NCBI RefSeq assembly: GCF_006334915.2
Contig: NZ_VDMA02000004.1
Location: 1 to 64,000, forward strand
Direction: 5' to 3'
From: Microbispora catharanthi
Lineage (GTDB): Bacteria > Actinomycetota > Actinomycetes > Streptosporangiales > Streptosporangiaceae
DNA: 64,000 nucleotides
In this document: piece after piece, positions 56,901 to 64,000 of the stretch
Layout of the letters: the number at the start of each line of letters is the position of its first letter
Numbering within the stretch: the stretch's first letter is position 1
The notes under the pieces: model-generated
What the model was told of the DNA's origin: nothing
Databases searched by the model: none
What the model saw: only the letters and a program-made list of their open reading frames with translations
Translations under genes and position numbers: made by a program

Positions 56901-57617
56901 CTAGTCAGTGCGGCTGCGCACGATCTCCTCGACGATCCGTCGGAGTGTTTCGCGGGCGGCGTCGAGCGTGACGCCTGCTGTGGTGAGCGCCTGGCTTGCT
57001 TCACTGTTCGGGTCGTTCAGAATGCCGAGGAGCAGGTGCTCGGTTCCGATGTAGTTGTGTCCCAGCCCGATGGCCTCGCTCAGTGCCTTGCCCAGGGCAG
57101 TGCGGGTCGCCGGTTCGACCGGGATGACGACCGGTGCGCCGTCGCCGGTCTGTCGTAGTCCGGAACGGATCGTGTCTGGATCGGCGCCGAGGCGGATGAT
57201 CATTTGTACGGCGAGTGCTTGGGGGTCTCCGAGCAGGCCGAGGAGCAGGTCTGTCGGTCGTACCGTGGGATGGTCTAACCGCCGGGCGTGCTCGACGGCG
57301 TCGGTTACCGCGGCGCGCGCCCGCGGTGCGAGGCCCTTGAATGCGCCGCCGTGCAGAACGTCATCCATGGTCAGTGCGGACTGGCGTGGCGTGTACCGCT
57401 GCTGGGCGGCTTGCCGGCTCATGCCCAGGTGTGCCCCGATGTCCGACCATGAGTGGCCGGCGGCGCGCGCCTGTTCGATGAAGTAGCCGACAAGCCGGTC
57501 GCCGAGGCGGTTCAGTTCGGCGCTGAGTTCCTCCGCTTTAGTGATCTTGGTGAGCGGGTCGGTTTCGTTGCGGTCGACCCGTTCGATGAGTGCGTACAGC
57601 TCGATAAGGTCGCTCAT
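56901..57617 (-). CDS. HTH regulator with Clp N-terminal repeat domain
   Basis: 238 aa. The N-terminal 75 residues are helical with an HTH (HSWSDIGAHLGMSRQAAQQR). The rest is two Clp-N-like repeats (AVEHARRLDHPTVRPTDLLL, LGLLGDPQALAVQMIIRLGA; and ALSEAIGLGHNYIGTEHLLL, GILNDPNSEASQALTTAGVT). No AAA module follows, so it is not a full ClpC. It probably senses damaged or tagged proteins as regulator. Its start is covered by alternating TTGAC sites. Confidence 0.85.
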   Translation of the reverse strand: MSDLIELYALIERVDRNETDPLTKITKAEELSAELNRLGDRLVGYFIEQARAAGHSWSDIGAHLGMSRQAAQQRYTPRQSALTMDDVLHGGAFKGLAPRARAAVTDAVEHARRLDHPTVRPTDLLLGLLGDPQALAVQMIIRLGADPDTIRSGLRQTGDGAPVVIPVEPATRTALGKALSEAIGLGHNYIGTEHLLLGILNDPNSEASQALTTAGVTLDAARETLRRIVEEIVRSRTD

Positions 57618-57666
57618 GTCAATATCATGCTTGACGCTTTCATTATCGTCAATGCTAACGTTGACA
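57618..57666. promoter_or_regulatory. Alternating TTGAC half-site array
   Basis: GTCAA (57618-57622), TTGACG (57631-57636), CGTCAA (57647-57652) and TTGACA (57661-57666) alternate in orientation at 13-16 bp steps. They lie next to the start of the Clp-N/HTH gene. Likely cooperative autoregulation by that protein. Confidence 0.55.
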
Positions 57667-58116
57667 CTTCTTGCGATGTAAGGGTGCGCCTTGACGCCTT
57701 AAGTGGTGGCGGTAAGCCGGTGCTTCGGCGGAATGGCCGATGACGCCCGTCGCTGTGCGAACGGCGGGTGTCCACGGGTGGGTCGGCCTGCGGACGGTGT
57801 CACCGACACGTACCACCCTGCGGTGCGGGGCGTCCTGCAACACGTCCTCGTCTGCCATGAGCTCCGAAGCTACCTGCGGTGCCAGGACCGGATGCAGCAT
57901 CCAGCGTCCTGATGGCGTCGACCTGCCTGAGCACCGCCCTACGTCAGGCTGTGCGTCTCGCTCGCCGTGGGATTACCTGTCAGGCGGCGCGTACGCCTGT
58001 ACGGGAAGCCCGTCGGACAGGCTGACAACACGATCTCGTTGTGGACAGCGCGAGCGATCCGAAACCGTGGATCCGCCGCAGGAATCACCTGCCGGCGTTC
58101 GACACCAGGAGAAACG
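57667..58116. other. Gene-free interval before the secreted cell-wall genes
   Basis: No coding frame has convincing codon bias. The 3' part carries a leader before the secreted peptidase-like gene ending in AGGAGAAACG. A riboswitch was considered but no consensus was found. Confidence 0.4.
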
Positions 58117-58962
58117 ATGAAGCTGCCGCCATGCGCCGCCGCCCTCGGGGCGGCCGCCCTGCTCGCTTGCTTGACCGGAGCGTCCGGGATGTCGGCGGCA
58201 CAGGCAGCCGACGCCGGGGCCCTTCCGAGCGTGAACATGGAAGCCACTGTCAAGGCGGCCCAGATCGACCCGCGGCGGTCTGACGACACGCTGACCCCGG
58301 GCGCCAAGGCCGGCGTGCTCCTCGTCGAGCAGGCGCTGCGCGACCGGCACCTGCTCGACGCGAAGTGGGTGGACGGTTATTTCGGCACCACAACGGTCGT
58401 CGCCTTCACGAAGTTCCAAAAGTCGCTCGGCTTCACCGGCCTCGCCGCCAACGGCCTTCCGGGCAAGGCGTCGCTCACCCGGCTCGGAGCCGGCCGTTTC
58501 ACGGTCACCCACATCATCGGGCCGGGTGCTCGGGTGTCCGCCGGCGGCGCCGTCATCGACACCCGCACGCGGAGCATGCTGGTCGAGGCGAAGCGGCTGC
58601 TCGGCCGCGACCTCGTGCTGTTGCAGGGGTCGTACAACCGCGGCGGCGACCCCACGTCCGCGGGCACCCACGATGGCGGCGGCGTCGTCGACATCTCGGT
58701 CAAGGGGATGAATTCCGCCACCCGCGTCGCCGCCGTCCGTGCGTTGCGACGTGTCGGCTTCGCGGCATGGGTGCGTAGCCCCGATCAAGCCGACTGGCCG
58801 TGGCACATCCACGCCGCCGCCATCAACGACACCGACCTCTCCAGCCAGGCCCAGCATCAGATCGGTGACTACTACCTCGGCCTGAACGGGCTCGCCGGCC
58901 GTGGCCCGGACGACGGCCCGAAGGTGACCATCCGCACCTGGGAGGAGTACCAGCGCCGCTGA
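58117..58962 (+). CDS. Secreted peptidoglycan-binding M15-like peptidase
   Basis: 281 aa from ATG 58117 (AGGAGA, 6 bases). The signal peptide ends near SAAQAADA. Residues about 60-130 are a peptidoglycan-binding-like fold (VEQALRDRHLLDAKWVDGYF, GTTTVVAFTKFQKSLGFTGL). The second half has zinc-type ligands: GTHDGGGVVDISVK (HxxxxxxD) and WPWHIHAAA (HxH). It likely acts on peptidoglycan. First of three tandem secreted wall proteins. Confidence 0.8.
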   Translation: MKLPPCAAALGAAALLACLTGASGMSAAQAADAGALPSVNMEATVKAAQIDPRRSDDTLTPGAKAGVLLVEQALRDRHLLDAKWVDGYFGTTTVVAFTKFQKSLGFTGLAANGLPGKASLTRLGAGRFTVTHIIGPGARVSAGGAVIDTRTRSMLVEAKRLLGRDLVLLQGSYNRGGDPTSAGTHDGGGVVDISVKGMNSATRVAAVRALRRVGFAAWVRSPDQADWPWHIHAAAINDTDLSSQAQHQIGDYYLGLNGLAGRGPDDGPKVTIRTWEEYQRR

Positions 58963-59003
58963 CCATCCGAAACCCAGGCTGCACAGACACGAAGGAGAAC
59001 ACC

Positions 59004-59900
59004 ATGGGAACGCTCAACAAGATCCTCACCACTGCCGCCGCCGCGATGGTGGTCGGCGGGGCGGTGCTCGCCACCGCTTCGCCCGCCTCGGCGGCCACCC
59101 GCAACGGCGTGTGCGAGGCCGGCGAGTTCTGTTACTACTTCAACAGCAACAACCAGGGATCGCTCTCCGACTTCGCCGGATCCGTCGGCGACTACGGCAC
59201 CCGGCAGCCCTCCTGCTTCGATTTCAAGGGACCCGGCGCCGGTAAGGGCAAGTGCGTCAAGAACGCCGCCGCCTCGGTCTGGAACCGCAGCGGCAAGACC
59301 GTCCGGGTCTACTTCAACAGCAACTACGGCGGCAGCGTCTACCAGGACTTCGCGCCCGGCGCCAAGGGCAACCTCAAGCCCGGCCTCAAGAACCAGAACG
59401 CCTCCCACCAGTTCGGCCCGTCGTCATCGGCGCGTGCCAACATGTCGTACGCGCTGTACCAGACCGGCGGCGGCTACATCAGCTGCGGTTTCGACGGTTA
59501 CGTCCACACCTCCGGCCGGCATGAGGGCATCGACATCAAGCGCAGCGTGGGTTCGACTGTCCACGCCCTGGTGAGCGGTCAGATCATCAACGTCGTGTAC
59601 GGGCGCAACGGCGGCTCCGGGCTCTCCACGATCGCCGTCTACAACGCCTCGCTGAACAAGACGATCATCTACCTGCACTCCGCTCCGCTGTCCTCGCTGC
59701 GTGTGGGCCAGCAGATCTCGCGCGGCCAGATCATCGCGAACGAGGCGTGGCACGGGGTGTCGTCCAAGAAGGCCGCGCACACCCACGTCGAGATGCGCCC
59801 CGGACGGCAGACGCTCGCCGCCAAGAGCGTCGGCGACCCGAATCTGAGCAACCCGAACCCGAACTCGTTCTGGAACTCCCAGGGCTACAACGTCCGCTAG
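59004..59900 (+). CDS. Secreted I36-domain M23 endopeptidase
   Basis: 298 aa. Signal peptide 1-31 (ASPASAATR). Residues about 32-135 are an I36-type (crystallin-like) module (CEAGEFCYYFNSNNQGSLSD, CVKNAAASVWNRSGKTVRVY). Residues about 140-290 are M23 lysostaphin-like: GRHEGIDIK (HxxxD) and AAHTHVEMRPG (HxH), with VHALVSGQIINVVYG. It should cut peptide cross-bridges of peptidoglycan. The I36 half is duplicated exactly in the next gene. Confidence 0.85.
   Translation: MGTLNKILTTAAAAMVVGGAVLATASPASAATRNGVCEAGEFCYYFNSNNQGSLSDFAGSVGDYGTRQPSCFDFKGPGAGKGKCVKNAAASVWNRSGKTVRVYFNSNYGGSVYQDFAPGAKGNLKPGLKNQNASHQFGPSSSARANMSYALYQTGGGYISCGFDGYVHTSGRHEGIDIKRSVGSTVHALVSGQIINVVYGRNGGSGLSTIAVYNASLNKTIIYLHSAPLSSLRVGQQISRGQIIANEAWHGVSSKKAAHTHVEMRPGRQTLAAKSVGDPNLSNPNPNSFWNSQGYNVR
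59037..59409 (+). repeat. Exact 373-bp repeat, copy 1 (I36 module)
   Basis: Identical base for base to 59980-60352, 943 bp downstream. It covers the second half of the signal peptide and the I36 module but ends before the effector domains. The perfect match implies very recent duplication or conversion. Confidence 0.9.
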
Positions 59901-59934
59901 CGCAGCGCGGCCCCTGACGAAGAGGAAGGCAACT

Positions 59935-60885
59935 GTGTCTCCACGAACTGCACGGCTGATCTCGCGGCTCGCCGCGGCGGCCGCCGCGATGGTGGTCGGC
60001 GGGGCGGTGCTCGCCACCGCTTCGCCCGCCTCGGCGGCCACCCGCAACGGCGTGTGCGAGGCCGGCGAGTTCTGTTACTACTTCAACAGCAACAACCAGG
60101 GATCGCTCTCCGACTTCGCCGGATCCGTCGGCGACTACGGCACCCGGCAGCCCTCCTGCTTCGATTTCAAGGGACCCGGCGCCGGTAAGGGCAAGTGCGT
60201 CAAGAACGCCGCCGCCTCGGTCTGGAACCGCAGCGGCAAGACCGTCCGGGTCTACTTCAACAGCAACTACGGCGGCAGCGTCTACCAGGACTTCGCGCCC
60301 GGCGCCAAGGGCAACCTCAAGCCCGGCCTCAAGAACCAGAACGCCTCCCACCGGTTCCTGAGCTCCGCACCGCCGACCGGGTGCAAGACCGACGGCACGG
60401 ACAGCAGACTGCCCACGACGATCCTCGTCTACCGGGAATCCCTCAATCGCGTGGACCGGGTGGAGTTCAAGACCTACATCAAGAACGTCCTGCCCAACGA
60501 GTGGCGGTCGCACTGGCCGAGGGAGTCTCTCAGGGCCGGGGCGATCGCGGTCAAGAACTTCGGCTGGTACTGGGCGCTGAGGTCGGCGAGCAAGACGCCG
60601 AGCGGCCAGTGCTACGACGTCACCGACCACACGTCCAGCCAGATGTACAAGCCGGGTTCGGCGACGGCGGCGACGAACGCCGCGGTGGACGCGACCTGGG
60701 GCATCCGGATGACGCGCAACGGGAAGATCTTCAAGGCGCAGTACTGCTCCACGACGACGGCCTGCCGCCATTGGGTCACCGGTGACTGGATGTCGCAGAA
60801 CGGCTCTCGCGACAAGGCCGAGGCGGGCTGGAGCTACTCCAGGATCCTGAAGTACTACTACAAGGGGATCGTTCTCACATCCTGA
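59935..60885 (+). CDS. Secreted I36-domain SpoIID/LytB-like amidase enhancer
   Basis: 316 aa from GTG 59935 behind GAGGAAGG. A short new N-terminus joins the duplicated signal/I36 module. From residue about 145 the effector is SpoIID-like: VDRVEFKTYIKNVLPNEWRS, HWPRESLRAGAIAVKNFGWY, and a following TTTACRHWVTGDWMSQN. SpoIID-type proteins cleave denuded glycans or stimulate amidases. It complements the M23 protein encoded upstream. Confidence 0.82.
   Translation: MSPRTARLISRLAAAAAAMVVGGAVLATASPASAATRNGVCEAGEFCYYFNSNNQGSLSDFAGSVGDYGTRQPSCFDFKGPGAGKGKCVKNAAASVWNRSGKTVRVYFNSNYGGSVYQDFAPGAKGNLKPGLKNQNASHRFLSSAPPTGCKTDGTDSRLPTTILVYRESLNRVDRVEFKTYIKNVLPNEWRSHWPRESLRAGAIAVKNFGWYWALRSASKTPSGQCYDVTDHTSSQMYKPGSATAATNAAVDATWGIRMTRNGKIFKAQYCSTTTACRHWVTGDWMSQNGSRDKAEAGWSYSRILKYYYKGIVLTS
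59980..60352 (+). repeat. Exact 373-bp repeat, copy 2 (I36 module)
   Basis: Identical base for base to 59037-59409. The flanking sequences are unrelated, which places the edges in the signal peptide and at the module boundary. Confidence 0.9.
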
Positions 60886-60945
60886 ACCCGCGGAGACCGT
60901 CCGCTCCTGGTTCCCCGCCGTGTGACACACGGCGGGGAATCGCTG

Positions 60946-61998
60946 TCAGCCGACGATGACCTGGAAGTTGAGCGGCCGGCCGCCGGGGAAGGCGACCCGT
61001 CCCGAACCGTCCATCATCTTGAACCGCACGTAGCACAAGCCGGGGTTCCTCGGCGTGGTGATGGCGGTCCGGATGTCGACCATCTCTCCGGGTCGCGTGT
61101 CCTTGATCGGTACGTCGGAGACGGTCTGGCATTGATCAGGTTGCTGCGGGAGGTCGAGGCGATGCAACGAATATCCCTTCCACGGCACGGTTCCGGCGTT
61201 CTTGAGCCGCCATACCTTGGTCACGGTCTGGCGGGGGTCGACGCGCGTGCAGTCGGGCAGCGTGATGTCCCCGATGAACTTCGCAGAATCACCCTCGTGC
61301 GCAGGCGGGCTCCACGGCGGGTTGGTGGCGCGCACCGGGCAGTCGGCTGCCGACAGCCCGGTCCTCGATGGGCTCTCGGACGGGTTCAAGCTGTGCCCGT
61401 CGGTCCCGGAGCCACGATTGACGGCGACCGCGATGAGGACTGTCGCCACACCGACGGCCGCTACTGCGAGCGCGGCCGCAGCCGGGCGGGTTGGTCGGAA
61501 TCGCCCCCGGCCCCCTGACGCGGACGGGACCGGCTGGACGTCTCCCGCGATCTCGTCGGGCGGTGGCGGCGGCATAGGCAGAGATGCCGGGGTCTGACCA
61601 GCCCACCGTGGGGCTTGCGACCCGGTGGCGCTGTGCACGGTGCGACCTTCCGCGACATCCGTGGCGGAGGCTTCGAATCCGTCAGGCGGCCGGGCCCCCA
61701 AGGTGCCCGCGCGGCTCGAAGGATCTCCGGCGCTCGCCGATCTGACCGCTAAGTTCGCCCTCTCCCAGCGTTCGCGGTACGCGGCCGGGTCTGCGCCGCA
61801 CGCCTTGACGAACTCGACGGTGGTCTCCCAACTCGGGAGCCGGTTGCCCTTCGTGGCTTCGTGCAACGTCGTGTGTGAAATCGCCCCCGACCGGCCAGAC
61901 ATTTCTCGAAAAGGTGGGTTGCCGACCGATTTGCGAAGTTCTCGCAGTGCCGCCGCGAAGTCCTCGATCGCCTCCGCCCGTGCAGGCATGTCGTCCAC
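60946..61998 (-). CDS. XRE-type HTH membrane protein with extracellular NBR1-Ig domain
   Basis: 350 aa from GTG 61998 (ATG 61989 possible). An XRE-like HTH (about 8-75; LRELRKSVGNPPFREMSGRS, GAISHTTLHEATKGNRLPSW) is cytosolic. A Pro-rich linker leads to a single membrane helix at ~195-218 (PAAAALAVAAVGVATVLIAV). Outside is a NBR1-like Ig domain (VTKVWRLKNAGTVPWKGYSL, YVRFKMMDGSGRVAFPGG). This one-piece intra-to-extracellular layout fits a wall-sensing regulator and closes the cell-wall cassette. Confidence 0.82.
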   Translation of the reverse strand: MDDMPARAEAIEDFAAALRELRKSVGNPPFREMSGRSGAISHTTLHEATKGNRLPSWETTVEFVKACGADPAAYRERWERANLAVRSASAGDPSSRAGTLGARPPDGFEASATDVAEGRTVHSATGSQAPRWAGQTPASLPMPPPPPDEIAGDVQPVPSASGGRGRFRPTRPAAAALAVAAVGVATVLIAVAVNRGSGTDGHSLNPSESPSRTGLSAADCPVRATNPPWSPPAHEGDSAKFIGDITLPDCTRVDPRQTVTKVWRLKNAGTVPWKGYSLHRLDLPQQPDQCQTVSDVPIKDTRPGEMVDIRTAITTPRNPGLCYVRFKMMDGSGRVAFPGGRPLNFQVIVG

Positions 61999-62329
61999 CG
62001 GGTGAAGCTAACAGCGCCCACGGTAACCACTCAAGCTTATGGAGCATCTCGCATACGTCCTCGCGCGCCTCGCCTCGCCGCGGCAATCAGGGGTTCGAGT
62101 CCTCTCGGCCGCTCGAAGAGGAGCTCGCGCGCCTCATCGACCGTCAGTGTCCAGGCCTCGTCCGTCCGGAGTCCGGGGCAGGCACCGCCCCCCTGCGCCG
62201 GGATGACCTGTAGCGACCGAGAAGAGAGCGGCCGGCGTAGCAGGCTTCGGCAATGGCCCCATGTAACGCTTCGTCCCGCTTCTTTCAAGTAGGGGTGTAA
62301 CGCGGGAGGACCACGAAGGGGAGCCGGCC
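61999..62329. other. Right end of the tRNA-Arg island and sigma-gene leader
   Basis: Contains the right att repeat (62089-62112). A minus-strand frame reads through it (VDEARELLFE joined to RPRGLEP from the tRNA-like bases) and is probably not a gene. Nothing else is supported. Confidence 0.45.
62089..62112 (+). repeat. Right att repeat (24 bp)
   Basis: Exact copy of the tRNA-Arg 3' end at 54999-55022, without the rest of the tRNA. Confidence 0.85.
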
Positions 62330-62902
62330 GTGCGCCTCAGACGAAAGGGATCGGTGGAGATCTCCACCGATCCCGTGGCTTTCGAAGCCTTCTACAGAAG
62401 GCACGTCGAAGCCGTCACGCGGTTCATGGCCCGGCGGGTCGACGATCCTCACACAGTCGCCGATCTGGTTGCAGAGGTCTTCATGGCAGTGCTCGACTCG
62501 GCGCATACCTACCGTCCCAGTTTGGGCAGTGAGGTCGGCTGGCTGTACGGCATCGCGCGCAACATGCTCTCCGCTGAACGGCAGCGCTCTGCGCGTGAGT
62601 TCCGGCTGACTCAGCGGATCAGTGGCCGCAGGCTGCTCGACGCCGACGATCTGTCGCGTCTTGAAGAGCGCCTGGACGCGGAGAGTCCTGCGCGACAGGC
62701 GCTCGCCACCATGGCTGTGCTGCCCGAGAGTGAGCGGGCCGTCCTGGAGTTGGTGGCCATCGACCAGCTCACCGTAGGAGAGGCGGCAGCGGCTCTCGGG
62801 ATCAGACAGGGGGCCGCCAGGGTCCGCCTACACCGTGCCCGTCAAGCATTACGCCAGGCTCCCGGCGTGATGCCTCCCGCCGTCTTGGAAGGACTCCGAT
62901 GA
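62330..62902 (+). CDS. ECF-type RNA polymerase sigma factor
   Basis: 190 aa from GTG 62330. Region 2 has FEAFYRRHVEAVTRFMARRV and ADLVAEVFMAVLDSAHTYRP; region 4 has LPESERAVLELVAIDQLTVG and EAAAALGIRQGAARVRLHRA. The stop overlaps the next gene as ATGA. The downstream membrane protein may act as its regulator. Confidence 0.87.
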   Translation: MRLRRKGSVEISTDPVAFEAFYRRHVEAVTRFMARRVDDPHTVADLVAEVFMAVLDSAHTYRPSLGSEVGWLYGIARNMLSAERQRSAREFRLTQRISGRRLLDADDLSRLEERLDAESPARQALATMAVLPESERAVLELVAIDQLTVGEAAAALGIRQGAARVRLHRARQALRQAPGVMPPAVLEGLR

Positions 62903-63546
62903 ACTTCGAGGAGAGGCTGCTCATGGAGCTCAAGGCCGAGATGGCTACGCGAGCGACGCAGGAACCCATCCGCAGGCCGCGAGGGATCATGACCCGCGCA
63001 CGTATCCTCGCGGTGGCGGGGATAACGGCGGCCGCTGTCGCGGTTCCCCTGACGCTGGGGGGAGGAGCGGCCGCCTACGCGGTGGTGAAGAACCCTGACG
63101 GCACACTCATCGTGACGGTCAAGGAACTGCAGGACCCCGAAGGTCTCCAGGCTGAGCTGAACGCCCAGGGCATCAGGGCCGATGTCACCTACACCCCACG
63201 GGATAAGAAGTGCGCGCCCGGACGATTCATCGGTGCGGACTATGGCTACGTCTCGCCCAATCCCAAGAACATGACCGCAGAGCAGCTTGAGGAGTTCAAC
63301 CGGCCGGAGCACTGGCGTTCCAGGGATGTCACCCGTCCCATCACCAGGGACAAGTTCATGATCTCACCGAAGTTGATGCAGCCTGGAGAGACCTTGGTCT
63401 TGGAGTTCAGGCTTGGCAACGCCCCGGGAGTGGGCTGGAGCCTGGGAACCTATCTGGCGAAGCCCGGCAGCCCTGTGCGGCCTTGCGCGCTCGTGGATGA
63501 GGGAGGGACCGACGCGGAGCAGGCGAGAGAGATGGCGGGAAGTTAG
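62899..63546 (+). CDS. Membrane-anchored protein coupled to an ECF sigma factor
   Basis: 215 aa. A cytosolic 30-residue N-terminus (FEERLLMELKAEMATRATQE) precedes a membrane helix (ILAVAGITAAAVAVPLTLGG) and a long outer domain (TLIVTVKELQDPEGLQAELN, VTYTPRDKKCAPGRFIGADY). The start overlaps the sigma gene by 4 bases, a usual anti-sigma arrangement, but no zinc-binding anti-sigma motif is visible. It may be an accessory or anti-sigma protein. Confidence 0.78.
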   Translation: MNFEERLLMELKAEMATRATQEPIRRPRGIMTRARILAVAGITAAAVAVPLTLGGGAAAYAVVKNPDGTLIVTVKELQDPEGLQAELNAQGIRADVTYTPRDKKCAPGRFIGADYGYVSPNPKNMTAEQLEEFNRPEHWRSRDVTRPITRDKFMISPKLMQPGETLVLEFRLGNAPGVGWSLGTYLAKPGSPVRPCALVDEGGTDAEQAREMAGS

Positions 63547-63668
63547 GAAAAGAAGCTTCTCGTAGGGAGCCGGCCTCTGGTGAGCTCACCTGCCCCGGTT
63601 CCCGGGAGCCACCCGATGAAAGCCCGAGGACCCCACGGCTTTTGGAATGCCTCGGCCATGCGCTCGCT

Positions 63669-63712
63669 CTACGCTTGTTGACCGTGGTTGTCCTTCGGTC
63701 TACGTTTGTTGA
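63669..63712. promoter_or_regulatory. Paired CTACGyTTGTTGA direct repeats
   Basis: CTACGCTTGTTGA (63669-63681) and CTACGTTTGTTGA (63700-63712) differ at one base and start 31 bp apart, about three helix turns. They are upstream of the partial SnoaL-like gene and are a likely operator. Confidence 0.5.
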
Positions 63713-63742
63713 GCCCAGAACTGCGCCGATGAAGGGGGCGGG

Positions 63743-64000
63743 ATGCCCGCGACTCCACGCGACCTGCTCGATCGCTTCCAGCAGGCGATGCTGGACTTCT
63801 CACCCGACGCGCTGGCCGATCTGTTCGCCGATGAGGCGATATATGAGTTCGTGTTCTGGGCGCCGCATCGCGGTCCGTCGCAGCGGTACGACGGGCGCGA
63901 GGAGATCCGCGCCGGCTTCAGGGCGGCATGGGGGTCGGTATCCGATCCACCGCTGACCGGAGTCCGCGCGGTGTGCGTTCACGAGACGGCCGACGCCGAA
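63743..64000 (+). CDS. SnoaL-like protein (partial, runs off window)
   Basis: From ATG 63743 after GAAGGGGGCGGG, 86 codons are visible: MPATPRDLLDRFQQAMLDFS, PDALADLFADEAIYEFVFWA, YDGREEIRAGFRAAWGSVSD. The layout is that of SnoaL/NTF2-like proteins. The C-terminal part lies beyond the window. Confidence 0.78.
   Translation, partial: MPATPRDLLDRFQQAMLDFSPDALADLFADEAIYEFVFWAPHRGPSQRYDGREEIRAGFRAAWGSVSDPPLTGVRAVCVHETADAE

Larger units (their letters stand above)
54999..62112. mobile_element. 7.1-kb island in tRNA-Arg bounded by 24-bp repeats
   Basis: The 24-base word at 54999-55022 (tRNA 3' end) is repeated exactly at 62089-62112. Between them lie an IS3-family element, a Clp-N/HTH regulator, three secreted cell-wall proteins and an NBR1-Ig protein. 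No integrase is recognisable, so the island is either a relic or mobilised in trans. The right repeat lacks the rest of a tRNA, as expected of an attR. Confidence 0.75.

Noticed and set aside
57667-58116. c-di-AMP (ydaO-type) riboswitch before the secreted peptidase gene
   Set aside because: Considered because such switches precede wall hydrolases in actinobacteria, but I could not match the conserved bases.
62037-62288. Minus-strand frame reading through the right att repeat
   Set aside because: Part of it is tRNA-derived sequence (RPRGLEP); likely an accidental frame.

Overview
The window is high-GC actinobacterial chromosome. The strong G/C bias at third codon positions, frequent GTG starts, SigE-family and other ECF sigma factors, CBM2/CBM13-linked secreted polysaccharide enzymes and an actinomycete integrative element (AICE) all point to a filamentous actinomycete. 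The gene families fit the Streptosporangiaceae (Nonomuraea/Microbispora-like), but that placement is an inference from style, not from a marker gene.

Layout. (1) 1-15.6 kb: secreted carbohydrate-active proteins (a CBM6 tail, a ThuA protein, a GH16-CBM13 glucanase, a CBM2-pectate lyase) mixed with an ECF sigma factor, an MFS exporter, an MBL hydrolase, a Ca2+/H+ antiporter, a Nudix protein and three IS remnants. (2) 15.7-19.1 kb: a tightly coupled four-gene operon (Lgt-like enzyme, Pro-rich membrane protein, multi-cluster radical SAM enzyme of the MJ0619/Tes type, small membrane protein). It has 4-base overlaps at every junction and an apparently leaderless promoter. I regard it as the most interesting system here. 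(3) 19.1-28.6 kb: kinase-like protein, regulator/aldo-keto reductase pair, AAA ATPase followed by two long hairpins, a MauE-type pair, SigE-family sigma factor, secreted nuclease, and a divergent MarR/YceI pair. (4) 28.7-39.3 kb: a 10.2-kb AICE in a tRNA-Ser(GCT) gene, bounded by 76-bp direct repeats. Its core is decayed: RepSA is fused in frame to integrase, which is itself frameshifted, and Pra runs into an N-terminally truncated TraB. Accessory genes include an Imm21-like orphan, an HTH/PP2C-like pair, an ATPase/XRE regulator set and an AT-richer two-gene cargo. A second, deleted integrase relic sits just outside the right att site. (5) 39.3-54.8 kb: ordinary chromosomal genes, including several regulator/target pairs, a two-component system, a secreted RNase with an adjacent barstar-like inhibitor, and a second GH16 protein. 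(6) 54.95-62.1 kb: a 7.1-kb island in tRNA-Arg(ACG), bounded by exact 24-bp repeats. It carries a complete IS3-family element with a 4-bp target duplication, a Clp-N/HTH protein with a TTGAC operator array, and three tandem secreted cell-wall proteins. Two of these share a 373-bp identical I36 module fused to different effector domains. (7) 62.1-64 kb: an ECF sigma factor coupled to a membrane protein, then a partial SnoaL-like gene.

How genes work together. Regions 1 and 5 suggest plant-polymer and beta-glucan use. Region 2 suggests a membrane-lipid or lipoprotein radical modification. Region 6 looks like a horizontally acquired cassette acting on peptidoglycan. Family assignments come from recognised motifs read by eye; no database search was possible.
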